Shown one piece after another: positions 1-7,818 of a DNA stretch of 64,000 nucleotides (the stretch's first letter is position 1; the number at the start of each line of letters is the position of its first letter). Under the pieces are notes generated by a model. That model was given only the letters and a program-made list of their open reading frames with translations, ran no database searches and was not told the DNA's origin. A program made the position numbers and the translations under genes. The stretch is from Paradesertivirga mongoliensis. Its GTDB lineage: Bacteria; Bacteroidota; Bacteroidia; Sphingobacteriales; Sphingobacteriaceae. Location: contig NZ_JAFMZO010000001.1 of the NCBI RefSeq assembly GCF_024436395.1, positions 752,181 to 816,180 of the forward strand, in the 5' to 3' direction.

Positions 1-258
1 CGCAGATATCATCAAAAAGGAATTTTTTATAAGCTTCCCGGAAGGCCGCTAATTAAATGGCTTTATATGGTTGTTGGAAGGAGGGCTTTCTTAGATGGCT
101 CGGCTGGTATAACCTATGCTACACTACAAGCTATCTATGAATATTTTATTGTATTGCGTACAAAAGAACTTTTTAAGGAAAGGGATAAAGCGCAAAAAAG
201 CCAGCTCCTAAAAACTGGCCCGCCAAATAAAGACTTTGTGCCCGAAGCTGTTAAGTAA
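1..258 (+). CDS. Glycosyltransferase family 2, C-terminal fragment (partial)
   Basis: Only the last 85 residues lie in the window; the frame is open from base 1 to the TAA at 256-258. The tail has a KLPGRPLIKWLY stretch, then FLDGSAGITYATLQAIYEY, then a Lys-rich charged end. This is the typical C-terminus of membrane-associated GT2 enzymes that add sugars to lipid-linked glycans, where an FLDG..G...A.LQ..YE motif precedes a hydrophobic IVLR segment. The GT-A catalytic domain is outside the window, so the substrate cannot be judged. It converges on the next gene with an 8-base overlap of the two 3' ends. The family assignment is from memory of the motif; the glycan context supports it. Confidence 0.65.
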   Translation, partial: RRYHQKGIFYKLPGRPLIKWLYMVVGRRAFLDGSAGITYATLQAIYEYFIVLRTKELFKERDKAQKSQLLKTGPPNKDFVPEAVK

Positions 259-1333
259 TCAGCTTCTTAATCACCTGCTTAGATTTATGGTGCAATAAAC
301 CGTAATTCCTGATTAGATAAAATCTAAGGCGCTCGTATTGCGAGCGCTCTTTCCAAATTCTGTAGCGCTTGGCAACAGAATTAGTTAGAACGTCTTCCCA
401 TATTTTGGTTATCGTGTCCTGATTATAGATTAAAGCTTTTTTTCTGCCTTTTGAGGTTAGTTCGTCATATAAGGCAGGGTCATTTTGAAGTTTTAGGATG
501 GCTTCTAATGCTTCCTGTTGCGTTTTAACCAGAAGATAGTCTTTACCCGGCTCGCCCACTTGTTTGTAGGCAGAGTCGTATCCTCCGATAAAAGGAATTC
601 CGGCATGCCATGCATTAAAAAGCTTGCTTGGTGGCTTATTGTTAAAAGGCTTTGAATCAAAGCTCCTGATGCCAATCAAGACATCAATTTCGCTAAGGTC
701 GTGCCATGATTCATTGGATAATGTTACAAACTCTATCCCGTAAGGTTCAAGTAATTTTTTCCAGGCTTGCTCTGAACCTGCAAGGTTCTTATTAAACGTT
801 TGGCCAGAATAGGCAACTCTTTTAACACCCGTTCTTGAAGCATTTCTTTTTATCAGGCCGGGTTGTACCCAATGGGGGATATACGAAGTGTCGCGGAAGA
901 CCTGGTTCTTATTCTGCACTATATGATAGTGTGACCATTGTCTCCGGGGGTAATCGGCTTGCACGCAAACTATAAAATGCCGGTCTCTCCCCTTAAAATC
1001 TAACAAGGTGTCAGAGTGAATAATATTAATAGAATCTTCGCACAGCGTGTTTGAGCACTTTAAAGACAAAGATCCTGATCTGGACAAATTCAGGAATGTT
1101 TGCAGGCACCATGTCAGGTCGCCATTGGCTACTATCCTGGCAGCCGTTCTGATATCTTTGGCGGCAGCTTCTGCAATAGAACCTAACTTTATAAATTCGG
1201 AAATTTCTGAATCCGGGTAATTAATCACAAAGTTAAAAGCAGGGCTGTTTTCGAATGATAAAGTGTTTGGCACGAGACTATCCTTTTTTATTCTGAAATC
1301 CCTTCTGTCGTGTTTAAGCTTAGTGTTTATCAT
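251..1333 (-). CDS. Glycosyltransferase, GT-B-like (tandem paralogue B)
   Basis: A 360-residue protein from ATG 1333; a TTG three codons upstream also opens the frame but would overlap the preceding gene. The C-terminal half has a GT-B-like donor-site region, with LIGIRSF followed by KPPSKLFNAWHAGIPFIGG and a GEPGKDYLL loop, then the usual sequence of a short helix (EALEAILKL), an ALYDEL segment and a closing helix. The N-terminal half has SINIIHSD and VQADYPRRQWSHYHIVQN. No membrane segment or signal is visible, so it should act in the cytoplasm. It is closely related along its length to the gene just upstream (roughly half the residues match by eye), but has about 30 extra N-terminal residues. 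The one-base gap suggests translational coupling. Donor and acceptor are unknown. Confidence 0.6.
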   Translation of the reverse strand: MINTKLKHDRRDFRIKKDSLVPNTLSFENSPAFNFVINYPDSEISEFIKLGSIAEAAAKDIRTAARIVANGDLTWCLQTFLNLSRSGSLSLKCSNTLCEDSINIIHSDTLLDFKGRDRHFIVCVQADYPRRQWSHYHIVQNKNQVFRDTSYIPHWVQPGLIKRNASRTGVKRVAYSGQTFNKNLAGSEQAWKKLLEPYGIEFVTLSNESWHDLSEIDVLIGIRSFDSKPFNNKPPSKLFNAWHAGIPFIGGYDSAYKQVGEPGKDYLLVKTQQEALEAILKLQNDPALYDELTSKGRKKALIYNQDTITKIWEDVLTNSVAKRYRIWKERSQYERLRFYLIRNYGLLHHKSKQVIKKLIT

Positions 1334-1334
1334 T

Positions 1335-2303
1335 TTAACCAATATGTATCAGACGTTTAATAGCTCTTTTTAGTTCATGCTCTGTTATTCCAATATTTTG
1401 TTTCAGATTAAACTGCCGGCATTCATAGCCAGGCCGCGCTTTCCATTCCTCATATCTGCTCGTAACAGGGCCGGTTAGAATATTAAGCCATTCTTCCGCA
1501 ATGGTACTCTCGTTATATTCCAAACCCTTCTTTTTTCCGGTTTCCACAAGTCTTTCGTATAAATCATCATTGTCCCTTAGCTTCAATACTGCGGCTACAG
1601 CCTCTTCTGGTGTTTTCGCCAGCAAATAATCTTCACCAGGCTTGGCTACCTGCATAAAGGCAGAGTCATTGCCACCGATAAACGGGATGTTAGCGTGCCA
1701 TGCACTGAAAAGCTTTGTAGGCGGCTTGGTATCGTATGTTTGAGAGCTAAAACTTCTTATACCTATCAAAACATCAATATTTTTAAGGTCGTGCCACGTG
1801 CCTCCTTCCAATACCACAAATTGAATATTATGCGGACGGAACAACTCTCGCCAGGCACTGACCGAGCCTGCCAGGTTGCCATTTTGAATTTCTCCGGCAT
1901 AAGCAATGCGTGTTACTCCTTTCCGGCTTTCATCACGTTTAATTAGTCCCGGTTGCACCCAATGCGGAACGTATGATGTGTTTGCGTCTAATTGTTTTTT
2001 ATTTTGGACTATATGATAATGGGCCCATCTTCTTTTAGGATAGTCTGCCCGCACACAAACAAGAAACTGGGAGGGCCGGCCCTTTAACCTGAGCAACTGA
2101 TCTGAATGGACAAGATTGATCGAGTTGTCGCAAAGTTTGTTAGAACATTTTACAGGGATCTTATTTTGCTTTGACAAAATAAAATAAGTTTGAAGGCACC
2201 AGTTTAAATCACCTCGTGTAAAAACTCTCACAGCGTCCTCCGGAGGCATTTTCAGATAGTCGTTAAGTGCCGAATCGGAGCAGTCTATTACAAAGTTGAA
2301 CAT
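1335..2303 (-). CDS. Glycosyltransferase, GT-B-like (tandem paralogue A)
   Basis: From ATG 2303 (MFNFVIDCSDSALND) it gives 322 residues; a TTG two codons upstream is less likely because the paralogue aligns from FNFVI. It shares with its neighbour the blocks SINLVHSDQLL, VRADYPKRRWAHYHIVQN, SYVPHWVQPGLIKR, LIGIRSF and KPPTKLFSAWHANIPFIGG. These fit the nucleotide-sugar side of a GT-B enzyme, but I cannot assign a CAZy family. The stop codon is one base before the start of the second copy, so both are probably made from one message. The flanking GT2 tail and flippase place it in a surface-glycan locus. The duplication suggests two related sugar additions or a recent copy diverging in specificity. 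Confidence 0.6.
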   Translation of the reverse strand: MFNFVIDCSDSALNDYLKMPPEDAVRVFTRGDLNWCLQTYFILSKQNKIPVKCSNKLCDNSINLVHSDQLLRLKGRPSQFLVCVRADYPKRRWAHYHIVQNKKQLDANTSYVPHWVQPGLIKRDESRKGVTRIAYAGEIQNGNLAGSVSAWRELFRPHNIQFVVLEGGTWHDLKNIDVLIGIRSFSSQTYDTKPPTKLFSAWHANIPFIGGNDSAFMQVAKPGEDYLLAKTPEEAVAAVLKLRDNDDLYERLVETGKKKGLEYNESTIAEEWLNILTGPVTSRYEEWKARPGYECRQFNLKQNIGITEHELKRAIKRLIHIG

Positions 2304-2408
2304 GGGCAATTAGCTACGAAGTTTTCAAGATATATGCTTTTCATTTGAGAGTTTTATAACAAAAATTAATTTTTAATAGAAGTATCGAATTATGTAAAAA
2401 CACTTTTT

Positions 2409-3839
2409 GTGGTTTTATGTTTCCTAATAAATTACTTTAGGTCATATAATAAAGACATTTACTTTCATATACCCTTGGAGAGTTCTTTCAATAAAATTTT
2501 TAAAGCATCAGGCGCAGCAGCTTTTGGCCAGATTATCAATATCGTTAATCAGCTTCTTCTGGTTCCCATCTATATTAAATTCTGGGGGCCGCATTTATAT
2601 GGCGAGTGGTTGATCTTAAGTGCAGCACCGTCCTTAATAGCGATGGCCGGCGATTTAGGCTTTGGCACTGTGGCGGCTAATGAAATGAATTTATGTGTCG
2701 CGAAGAATAACAGACTCGGGGCTCTTAAATCGTTCCAAAATACCTGGATCGTTATCAGTACCTTCTCTGTTATTTTTTTATTAGTTGCCTTTACGGGAAT
2801 ATATTTGTCTCCTATTGACCGCCTTTTGAATATTACAGACATAGCGGAAGGTGATTCGAAACTGATCCTGGTATTGTTTCTTATAAACATTTTAGTGATA
2901 CAGCAAAACAGTTTGTTGTTAGGCGCACTAAGATGCGAGGGAAACTATGTTATCGGGATGAATATTGGCAATTTCAGCAAAATTGCCGAACTATCGCTAA
3001 TTATTATTTCCTTGACTTTTTTCAGCGCAGGTCCGGTTTTAATTGTTTCGATAATCCTGTCAATGTCAATCATAGCAGGTTTTATTCACCGGATAATCCT
3101 TGCTAAACGGAGTTCCTGGATCTATTATGGCGTCAGACACTTTTCTTATAAAGCAGTAAAAGAGCAGCTGCCGCTCGCTCTCTCGTTCTTGTCATTTCCC
3201 CTCACTCAGGCATTTTCGATCCAGGGAGCAGTAATTATTGTGGGCTCTATTCTGGGACCTGCGGCCGTGGTAATTTTTTCTACCACCCGAACCTTTATGA
3301 ACGTTATTAAGCAGGTAGTATCCACTTTGAATTTGGCGATCACGCCCGAACTAACTACTGCATACGGCAAAGAGAATTTTGAAAAGTTTAAACGCATTTT
3401 TATTTCTTCCATACAGGTCCTGGCCGTCGTACTTATTGGCTTTAACTTGTTTGTGTTGGTTTTTGGCAAGCCATTGTTTCATTTCTGGACTAAAAACAAA
3501 GTACAGGTAAGCGATTTGTTTTTCTACTCATTCGCCATAATTACATCTGTAAGCGCTGTATGGAATTTGTTTGGAATTGTCCAGGGATCGACCAATAAGG
3601 CGAAAAAATATGCAGTTTACAACTTGATTAGTATAGCTATTTTAATCATTTCTGTAATTGTTTTAACGAGGATTTTGGGCCTGAACGGCGTGATAATAGC
3701 CATGCTCTTATCAGAGCTGTTTATGTTGCTGTTCGTTGTAAAAGATGCGTTTGGTATTTTGAAATACAGCTCGGCGAAGTCGTTTTTTGCTCAGTTGTTT
3801 ACGCTTAGGCTACCGGCAATAAAGTTCTTAAATACCTGA
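2409..3839 (+). CDS. Wzx-like polysaccharide flippase (MATE/MOP superfamily)
   Basis: A 476-residue, strongly hydrophobic protein with about twelve predicted membrane segments, the usual size for flippases that move undecaprenyl-linked glycan units across the inner membrane. Near the N-terminus it has AFGQIINIVNQLLLVPIYI and YGEWLILSAAPSLIAMAGDLGFG-type residues, where the W and the GDLGFG turn match the first helices of the polysaccharide-synthesis family. The frame opens with GTG at 2409; there is no early ATG, and a TTG at 2475 would begin 22 residues later, so the true N-terminus is uncertain. It is divergent from the tandem glycosyltransferases across about 100 AT-rich bases that must hold both promoters. 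Substrate unknown. Confidence 0.8.
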   Translation: MVLCFLINYFRSYNKDIYFHIPLESSFNKIFKASGAAAFGQIINIVNQLLLVPIYIKFWGPHLYGEWLILSAAPSLIAMAGDLGFGTVAANEMNLCVAKNNRLGALKSFQNTWIVISTFSVIFLLVAFTGIYLSPIDRLLNITDIAEGDSKLILVLFLINILVIQQNSLLLGALRCEGNYVIGMNIGNFSKIAELSLIIISLTFFSAGPVLIVSIILSMSIIAGFIHRIILAKRSSWIYYGVRHFSYKAVKEQLPLALSFLSFPLTQAFSIQGAVIIVGSILGPAAVVIFSTTRTFMNVIKQVVSTLNLAITPELTTAYGKENFEKFKRIFISSIQVLAVVLIGFNLFVLVFGKPLFHFWTKNKVQVSDLFFYSFAIITSVSAVWNLFGIVQGSTNKAKKYAVYNLISIAILIISVIVLTRILGLNGVIIAMLLSELFMLLFVVKDAFGILKYSSAKSFFAQLFTLRLPAIKFLNT

Positions 3840-3934
3840 AGTATCTAAGAATAAAATAATTAATCCGCATCCCAGGAGATGTGTTGTTTAACACTCCGAC
3901 ACAGCAATTTTGTTGATGGAGTAAAGTTTTTATC

Positions 3935-5191
3935 ATGAGCAATAGTACTGGTCCGTTGCGTATTGAAACTGTCGATGCCCTTCGCGGATTTACTCTGTTT
4001 GGTATAATATTGCTTCATAATATCGAGCATTTTGACCACTATTCTTCACCAGAAGGTCAATCTTATTTGCTGACGCTCATTGATCTGGCAATCTGGAAAA
4101 TTACAGTGTTTTTGTTTGCCGGTAAGGCCTACGGAATATTTGCACTGTTATTTGGGTTTACCTTTTACCTGCAGTATAGCCGGAAAAATAATTCTGTTCT
4201 GACATTCAAGGCCAGGTATCTTTGGCGGCTTTCTGTTTTGTTCCTCATCGGAATATTCAATACCATATTTTATCCCGGAGATATATTGGCACTTTATGCG
4301 GTCCTTGGAGTCTCGCTGCTATTGGTTAGCGATTGGAACAGCAAAGCAATCTTCGTCCTGGCGGTAATACTTCTGCTGCAACCCTTTCTGTTACTATCCC
4401 TTTTCCAAATTATAAACGATCCTGCATACTTGCCACCCAACAAAATGTCGGATTTTTATTTTAATATGGTCAGAACAAAAGCACCTCTTTATACTTTTTC
4501 TGAGAAAGCAATTGAAAACTTAACCCTTGGAAAACTAGCCGTAGTTTTCTGGTCGCTCGAAACCGGAAGGATATTTAAAACGATAGCCCTCTTTATGATA
4601 GGTCTGTTACTCGGCCGGCAAAAGCGCTTTAGCTATAATGAGGTAAATGTTCGATTTTGGAGAAGAGTGCTTGTCATTTCGGGGCTCGTCTTTATCCCCC
4701 TCTTTACATTTAAAAGTGCCTCCACCAGAATTTTTATGGATGAGAACCTCTCCGGAGCATTGAGACAAGTTTTTAATTCATGGTCTAATTTTGCCCTCAT
4801 GCTGGTAGTGCTTGCTTCATTTGTACTGGTTTATACAAAATTCGACACATTCCTCAGCCGTTTCGCAGTGGTTGGCCGTATGAGTCTCACAAACTACGTA
4901 ATGCAGTCCATTGTCGGCTCGTTCATTTATTATGGATACGGACTTGGTTTGTATAAGTATGCAGGTGCAACAGCCTCTCTTTTAATAGGCTTAATTTCTT
5001 TTATTCTTCAATACTTTTTTTGCAGGTGGTGGCTTAGAAGCCATAAACATGGGCCCTTGGAGTCCATTTGGCGGTGGGCATCATCTATTTGGTATCCCGA
5101 ACCTCTTAGTAAACCCAGCGTTCTGCCAAATCTGGAAGCTAAAGCGATCCTTGTGGATAAAGAACAGTTAAATCAAAACCACACGCGATAG
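3935..5191 (+). CDS. DUF418 (YeiB-type) membrane protein
   Basis: A 418-residue polytopic membrane protein. The N-terminal motif RIETVDALRGFTLFGIILL is the hallmark of the YeiB/DUF418 family and related acyltransferase-like proteins, and the C-terminal part has the RMSLTNYVMQSI segment that defines DUF418. The C-terminus is a soluble, Lys/Glu-rich tail of about 50 residues. The molecular role of the family is not settled; transport or acyl modification of surface glycans has been proposed. The ATG at 3935 follows a 95-base gap after the flippase, and the same strand suggests co-transcription. Location in a polysaccharide cluster is consistent with glycan decoration, but that is inference. Confidence 0.8.
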   Translation: MSNSTGPLRIETVDALRGFTLFGIILLHNIEHFDHYSSPEGQSYLLTLIDLAIWKITVFLFAGKAYGIFALLFGFTFYLQYSRKNNSVLTFKARYLWRLSVLFLIGIFNTIFYPGDILALYAVLGVSLLLVSDWNSKAIFVLAVILLLQPFLLLSLFQIINDPAYLPPNKMSDFYFNMVRTKAPLYTFSEKAIENLTLGKLAVVFWSLETGRIFKTIALFMIGLLLGRQKRFSYNEVNVRFWRRVLVISGLVFIPLFTFKSASTRIFMDENLSGALRQVFNSWSNFALMLVVLASFVLVYTKFDTFLSRFAVVGRMSLTNYVMQSIVGSFIYYGYGLGLYKYAGATASLLIGLISFILQYFFCRWWLRSHKHGPLESIWRWASSIWYPEPLSKPSVLPNLEAKAILVDKEQLNQNHTR

Positions 5192-5231
5192 CCTTTAAAG
5201 GACATAATGCTAAACCAGCCGGGGCGCCCAC

Positions 5232-5636
5232 TTAAAATACAAAATACTTTTTAGTAAGGAAGTTGAAGATTGCGACTATGGCAACTGCCAGAACCTTACT
5301 GCCTTTAATGTTGAACTCTAATTGCTCTACCATCAACAGAAGCAAATATTGATTTAGCACAACCCCAACCAACGTAAAAGTCAAAAACAGAAAAAAGGTC
5401 GTCCTTGCATTGTGCTTCAGCGGCTCAAATACATACTTTCGGGTTAGGAAGTAATTGCATATAATCGCGGTGGCCATAGCCGGTATATTTGCATACTGAT
5501 AGTTAATGTGAGCTACGTCTACTAAAAAAGCAAAAACTCCAAACTCAATTAAGAAGGATACCACACCTACTATCAGGAATCGTATTATCTGGACCTTTGA
5601 AAATTCTTTTACAGCGCTTATTGCCGAACTAATCAT
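5232..5636 (-). CDS. GtrA-like family membrane protein
   Basis: A 134-residue protein with four predicted transmembrane helices. It shows the GtrA signature: QIIRFLIVGVVSFLIEFGVF at the start, then NYFLTRKYVFEP in the loop before the third helix, and FNFLTKKYFVF at the end. GtrA-like proteins are thought to help move polyprenyl-phosphate-linked sugars across the membrane. In mycobacteria a relative is proposed to act on decaprenyl-phosphoryl arabinose, which fits the UbiA-type gene directly upstream on the same strand. A terminator-like hairpin lies between the two genes, so it may be expressed independently or at lower level. It converges on the DUF418 gene. Confidence 0.85.
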   Translation of the reverse strand: MISSAISAVKEFSKVQIIRFLIVGVVSFLIEFGVFAFLVDVAHINYQYANIPAMATAIICNYFLTRKYVFEPLKHNARTTFFLFLTFTLVGVVLNQYLLLLMVEQLEFNIKGSKVLAVAIVAIFNFLTKKYFVF

Positions 5637-5658
5637 ATAAATTCTTGAGGATGTTCCA

Positions 5659-5698
5659 TAAAAAACGGGTATCCTGAACTGAGTTCACCGATACCCGA
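5659..5698 (-). terminator. Rho-independent terminator downstream of the UbiA gene
   Basis: Read on the minus strand there is an 8-bp perfect outer stem (CGGGTATC/GATACCCG) with an inner five-bp pair (TGAAC/GTTCA), followed at once by six Ts. It starts about 18 bases after the UbiA stop codon and ends about 20 bases before the GtrA start, so it could act as a terminator or attenuator between the two. Confidence 0.75.
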
Positions 5699-5715
5699 AA
5701 TCTGTATTTTGCTTC

Positions 5716-6756
5716 TTAATTAGCGTATTGAAAAGATTGTTTTAAGAACCATTGCAATGGAGGTATATCAATATACAATAATGCCATAAGCAGAATGGTA
5801 AACGCTACCACATAAGCCATAAACTTTTTCTCATGGTGTAACTTTTCAGGGCCCTGTACAACAGAATCTTGCCTTAAGCCGATTTTGAGGTACCATACAA
5901 ACAGTAATGCAAAGAACGGAAAGCTGATCAGTAACTCAATACGGTGTTTTATCAGAAAGATCCCTAAAAAGAAGGTAGCGGTAAGCGCATAAAAGAACAT
6001 CGAGAGCAGCAGATTCTGTTCGGTATAATACTTAAACGAACGGCGATAGAGGCCCGCCCGCTCAGGGTCGTTAATGAAGCGATACTCTGCAAATCGTTTT
6101 GTTGCCATCAGAAAAGCACCTCCCATCCAATAAGCCAGGATGATACTGGCAGGAGGGATAATGCTCCAGAGGGTATCTGATGAGTCGCCTGTAAGCAATG
6201 CCGCAGGTACAAAAATAAACCAGCCGAGCGCGAGACGAATAGGATTATTTACCGATTCGGAAATTACATCGAGGTACACCCTGTCTTTGGTGCGAAAAGG
6301 CTTAACATTATACATAATCCCCATAAAGAGCAGAAAAGCTTCCGTAAATAAGAACTGAATGTTAATAAAATAAGCTATTACCAGGCCAACGGCAGATAAA
6401 ACGAACCATTGGAGATACACATATGCCGGGTTTAATTTGGTTTGAACAGCCGATCTTTTATTCTTAACAGGATGAAAGCGGTCAAATTCAGCGTCGAGAT
6501 ATTCATTAATTACATAGTTTGCCGAAGCAATTAAACAGGTACTGGTAACTCCGGCCACCACTTTGAAAAAGAAATCAAAATCAATCGGAGTTTTATAAAT
6601 CAGATAGGCAAAAAGCATTCCCGGCAACATGAAAATGTTTTTAAACCAATGGTCTGGCCGGGCAATGGTTACATATTCTTTAAATCCTGCGTTTCTTAGA
6701 ATAACAGGTGCTCCGGCATCCAGCGCCGCCGTTGGGGTGGTAGAATTTTGATTCAT
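5716..6756 (-). CDS. UbiA-family prenyltransferase, polyprenyl-phosphate phosphoribosyltransferase type
   Basis: A 346-residue integral membrane protein with about nine hydrophobic helices. Near residue 25 it has TIARPDHWFKNIFMLPG, and in the first Asp-rich loop NYVINEYLDAEFDRFHPVK. The pattern N...NE..DAE.DR.HP.K is the variant of the UbiA Mg-pyrophosphate motif found in decaprenyl-phosphate 5-phosphoribosyltransferases rather than in quinone or heme enzymes. Those enzymes move phosphoribose from PRPP to a polyprenyl phosphate. The HAD phosphatase gene directly upstream could remove the 5-phosphate, and GtrA-like and GT39-like genes nearby fit flipping and use of such a donor. No second gene for ribose epimerisation was recognised. 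Subclass is inferred from the motif. Confidence 0.75.
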   Translation of the reverse strand: MNQNSTTPTAALDAGAPVILRNAGFKEYVTIARPDHWFKNIFMLPGMLFAYLIYKTPIDFDFFFKVVAGVTSTCLIASANYVINEYLDAEFDRFHPVKNKRSAVQTKLNPAYVYLQWFVLSAVGLVIAYFINIQFLFTEAFLLFMGIMYNVKPFRTKDRVYLDVISESVNNPIRLALGWFIFVPAALLTGDSSDTLWSIIPPASIILAYWMGGAFLMATKRFAEYRFINDPERAGLYRRSFKYYTEQNLLLSMFFYALTATFFLGIFLIKHRIELLISFPFFALLFVWYLKIGLRQDSVVQGPEKLHHEKKFMAYVVAFTILLMALLYIDIPPLQWFLKQSFQYAN

Positions 6757-6858
6757 AGGTACTTATTTTAAATTTTATCAGGCAGCGTTTAACTTTCACT
6801 CTAAGCGTTCGTGCCTGGATGGTTACTTGCGGACGATGGTCCTTATCTTTTCAATTCT

Positions 6859-7590
6859 TTACGACTCCTGTAAAGTAGTTGTTTGATTTACAGGTGCTTT
6901 GCTCGGTAATTCCCGCTCCAGATTGGTATAGAAATCAAAGGTTTCGAACGATTTTTTCTCTACAATAAGATATTGCCATCCTGCATTAATTGCACACTGA
7001 CCATCCAGCTCTTGCCTGTCGCCAATAAATAAGCACTCTTCAGGTTTCAGACCGAATTCTCCGGCGATATAATGAAGCGCTTTTGGATCGGGTTTTAACC
7101 GGTCGATATGTGGATCCGTCGAACTAACAACCAGATCTGCATTTAAGTTCATCGCCTCAAGCTTATCTGTGGCTTTATAATCAGAGTAAATAGCTATTAA
7201 ATAGCCCTTTTGTTTCAAACTGGCGAAGAATGATTTGGTACCGGGATACATGCATCCCCGTAAGTATTGGTTTGGAAATTTGAACATCCAATGTTCCACA
7301 ATTTTCTTCAGTTCTGGGATGGAGTAGTTTCCCTTAGCAGCGCACCAGGCATACTGGGCATTCTCCAGGTCCTCGCAAACAGATCCTGACCTCTTTTCGC
7401 GCTCGCTTCGAAAATCGCGGAGCATTTTTAATTCTTTGATGCGCCAGGGCCGAATCAGATAATAAGAAAGCAATGCAAACAGCATTTTCTTTCTCATTTT
7501 CGATTGTGTGTATAAAGTGCCATCAACGTCAAAAGCAACCGCCTTTACTTTGTTCCAGTCTATAGGTTGCGTTTGTTGTATTTGGCTCAT
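6859..7590 (-). CDS. HAD-superfamily hydrolase (phosphatase)
   Basis: A 243-residue soluble protein with all four HAD motifs: AFDVDGTLYTQSK near residue 20 (nucleophile and acid/base Asp), IYSDY for motif II, the Lys in KPDPKAL for motif III, and CLFIGDRQELDGQCA for motif IV. The cap between motifs I and II is helical. It lies 102 bases upstream of the UbiA-type gene in the same direction. UbiA and HAD genes are often adjacent or fused in pathways that make polyprenyl-phosphate-linked ribose or arabinose, where the HAD unit is the predicted 5-phosphate phosphatase. That specific role is inference; a general phosphoglycolate-like phosphatase cannot be excluded. Confidence 0.75.
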   Translation of the reverse strand: MSQIQQTQPIDWNKVKAVAFDVDGTLYTQSKMRKKMLFALLSYYLIRPWRIKELKMLRDFRSEREKRSGSVCEDLENAQYAWCAAKGNYSIPELKKIVEHWMFKFPNQYLRGCMYPGTKSFFASLKQKGYLIAIYSDYKATDKLEAMNLNADLVVSSTDPHIDRLKPDPKALHYIAGEFGLKPEECLFIGDRQELDGQCAINAGWQYLIVEKKSFETFDFYTNLERELPSKAPVNQTTTLQES

Positions 7591-7818
7591 GATCTTTAAT
7601 AGGCTACGTAAAGTCTTAACCGTTTGGTACTTATTTTTGTTTGCTAACTTGCTGAAAAATCGGGTGCCCGGCGAACGAAACTCTATTAATAAAATAACGA
7701 TTAAATTCTAATTAAACGTGCTTTCGTCTGAGTAAAAACAAGGCTCTTCAGAAATTGTTCTACACTTAAATTGACCATCTTAAAATGCAGGATCTATTTC
7801 TAGTCTGATCAGGAGAGT

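Noticed and set aside
5716..6756. Menaquinone or heme role for the UbiA-family protein
   Set aside because: The Asp-rich loop with DR.HP.K fits phosphoribosyltransferases better, and no quinone or heme genes are nearby.
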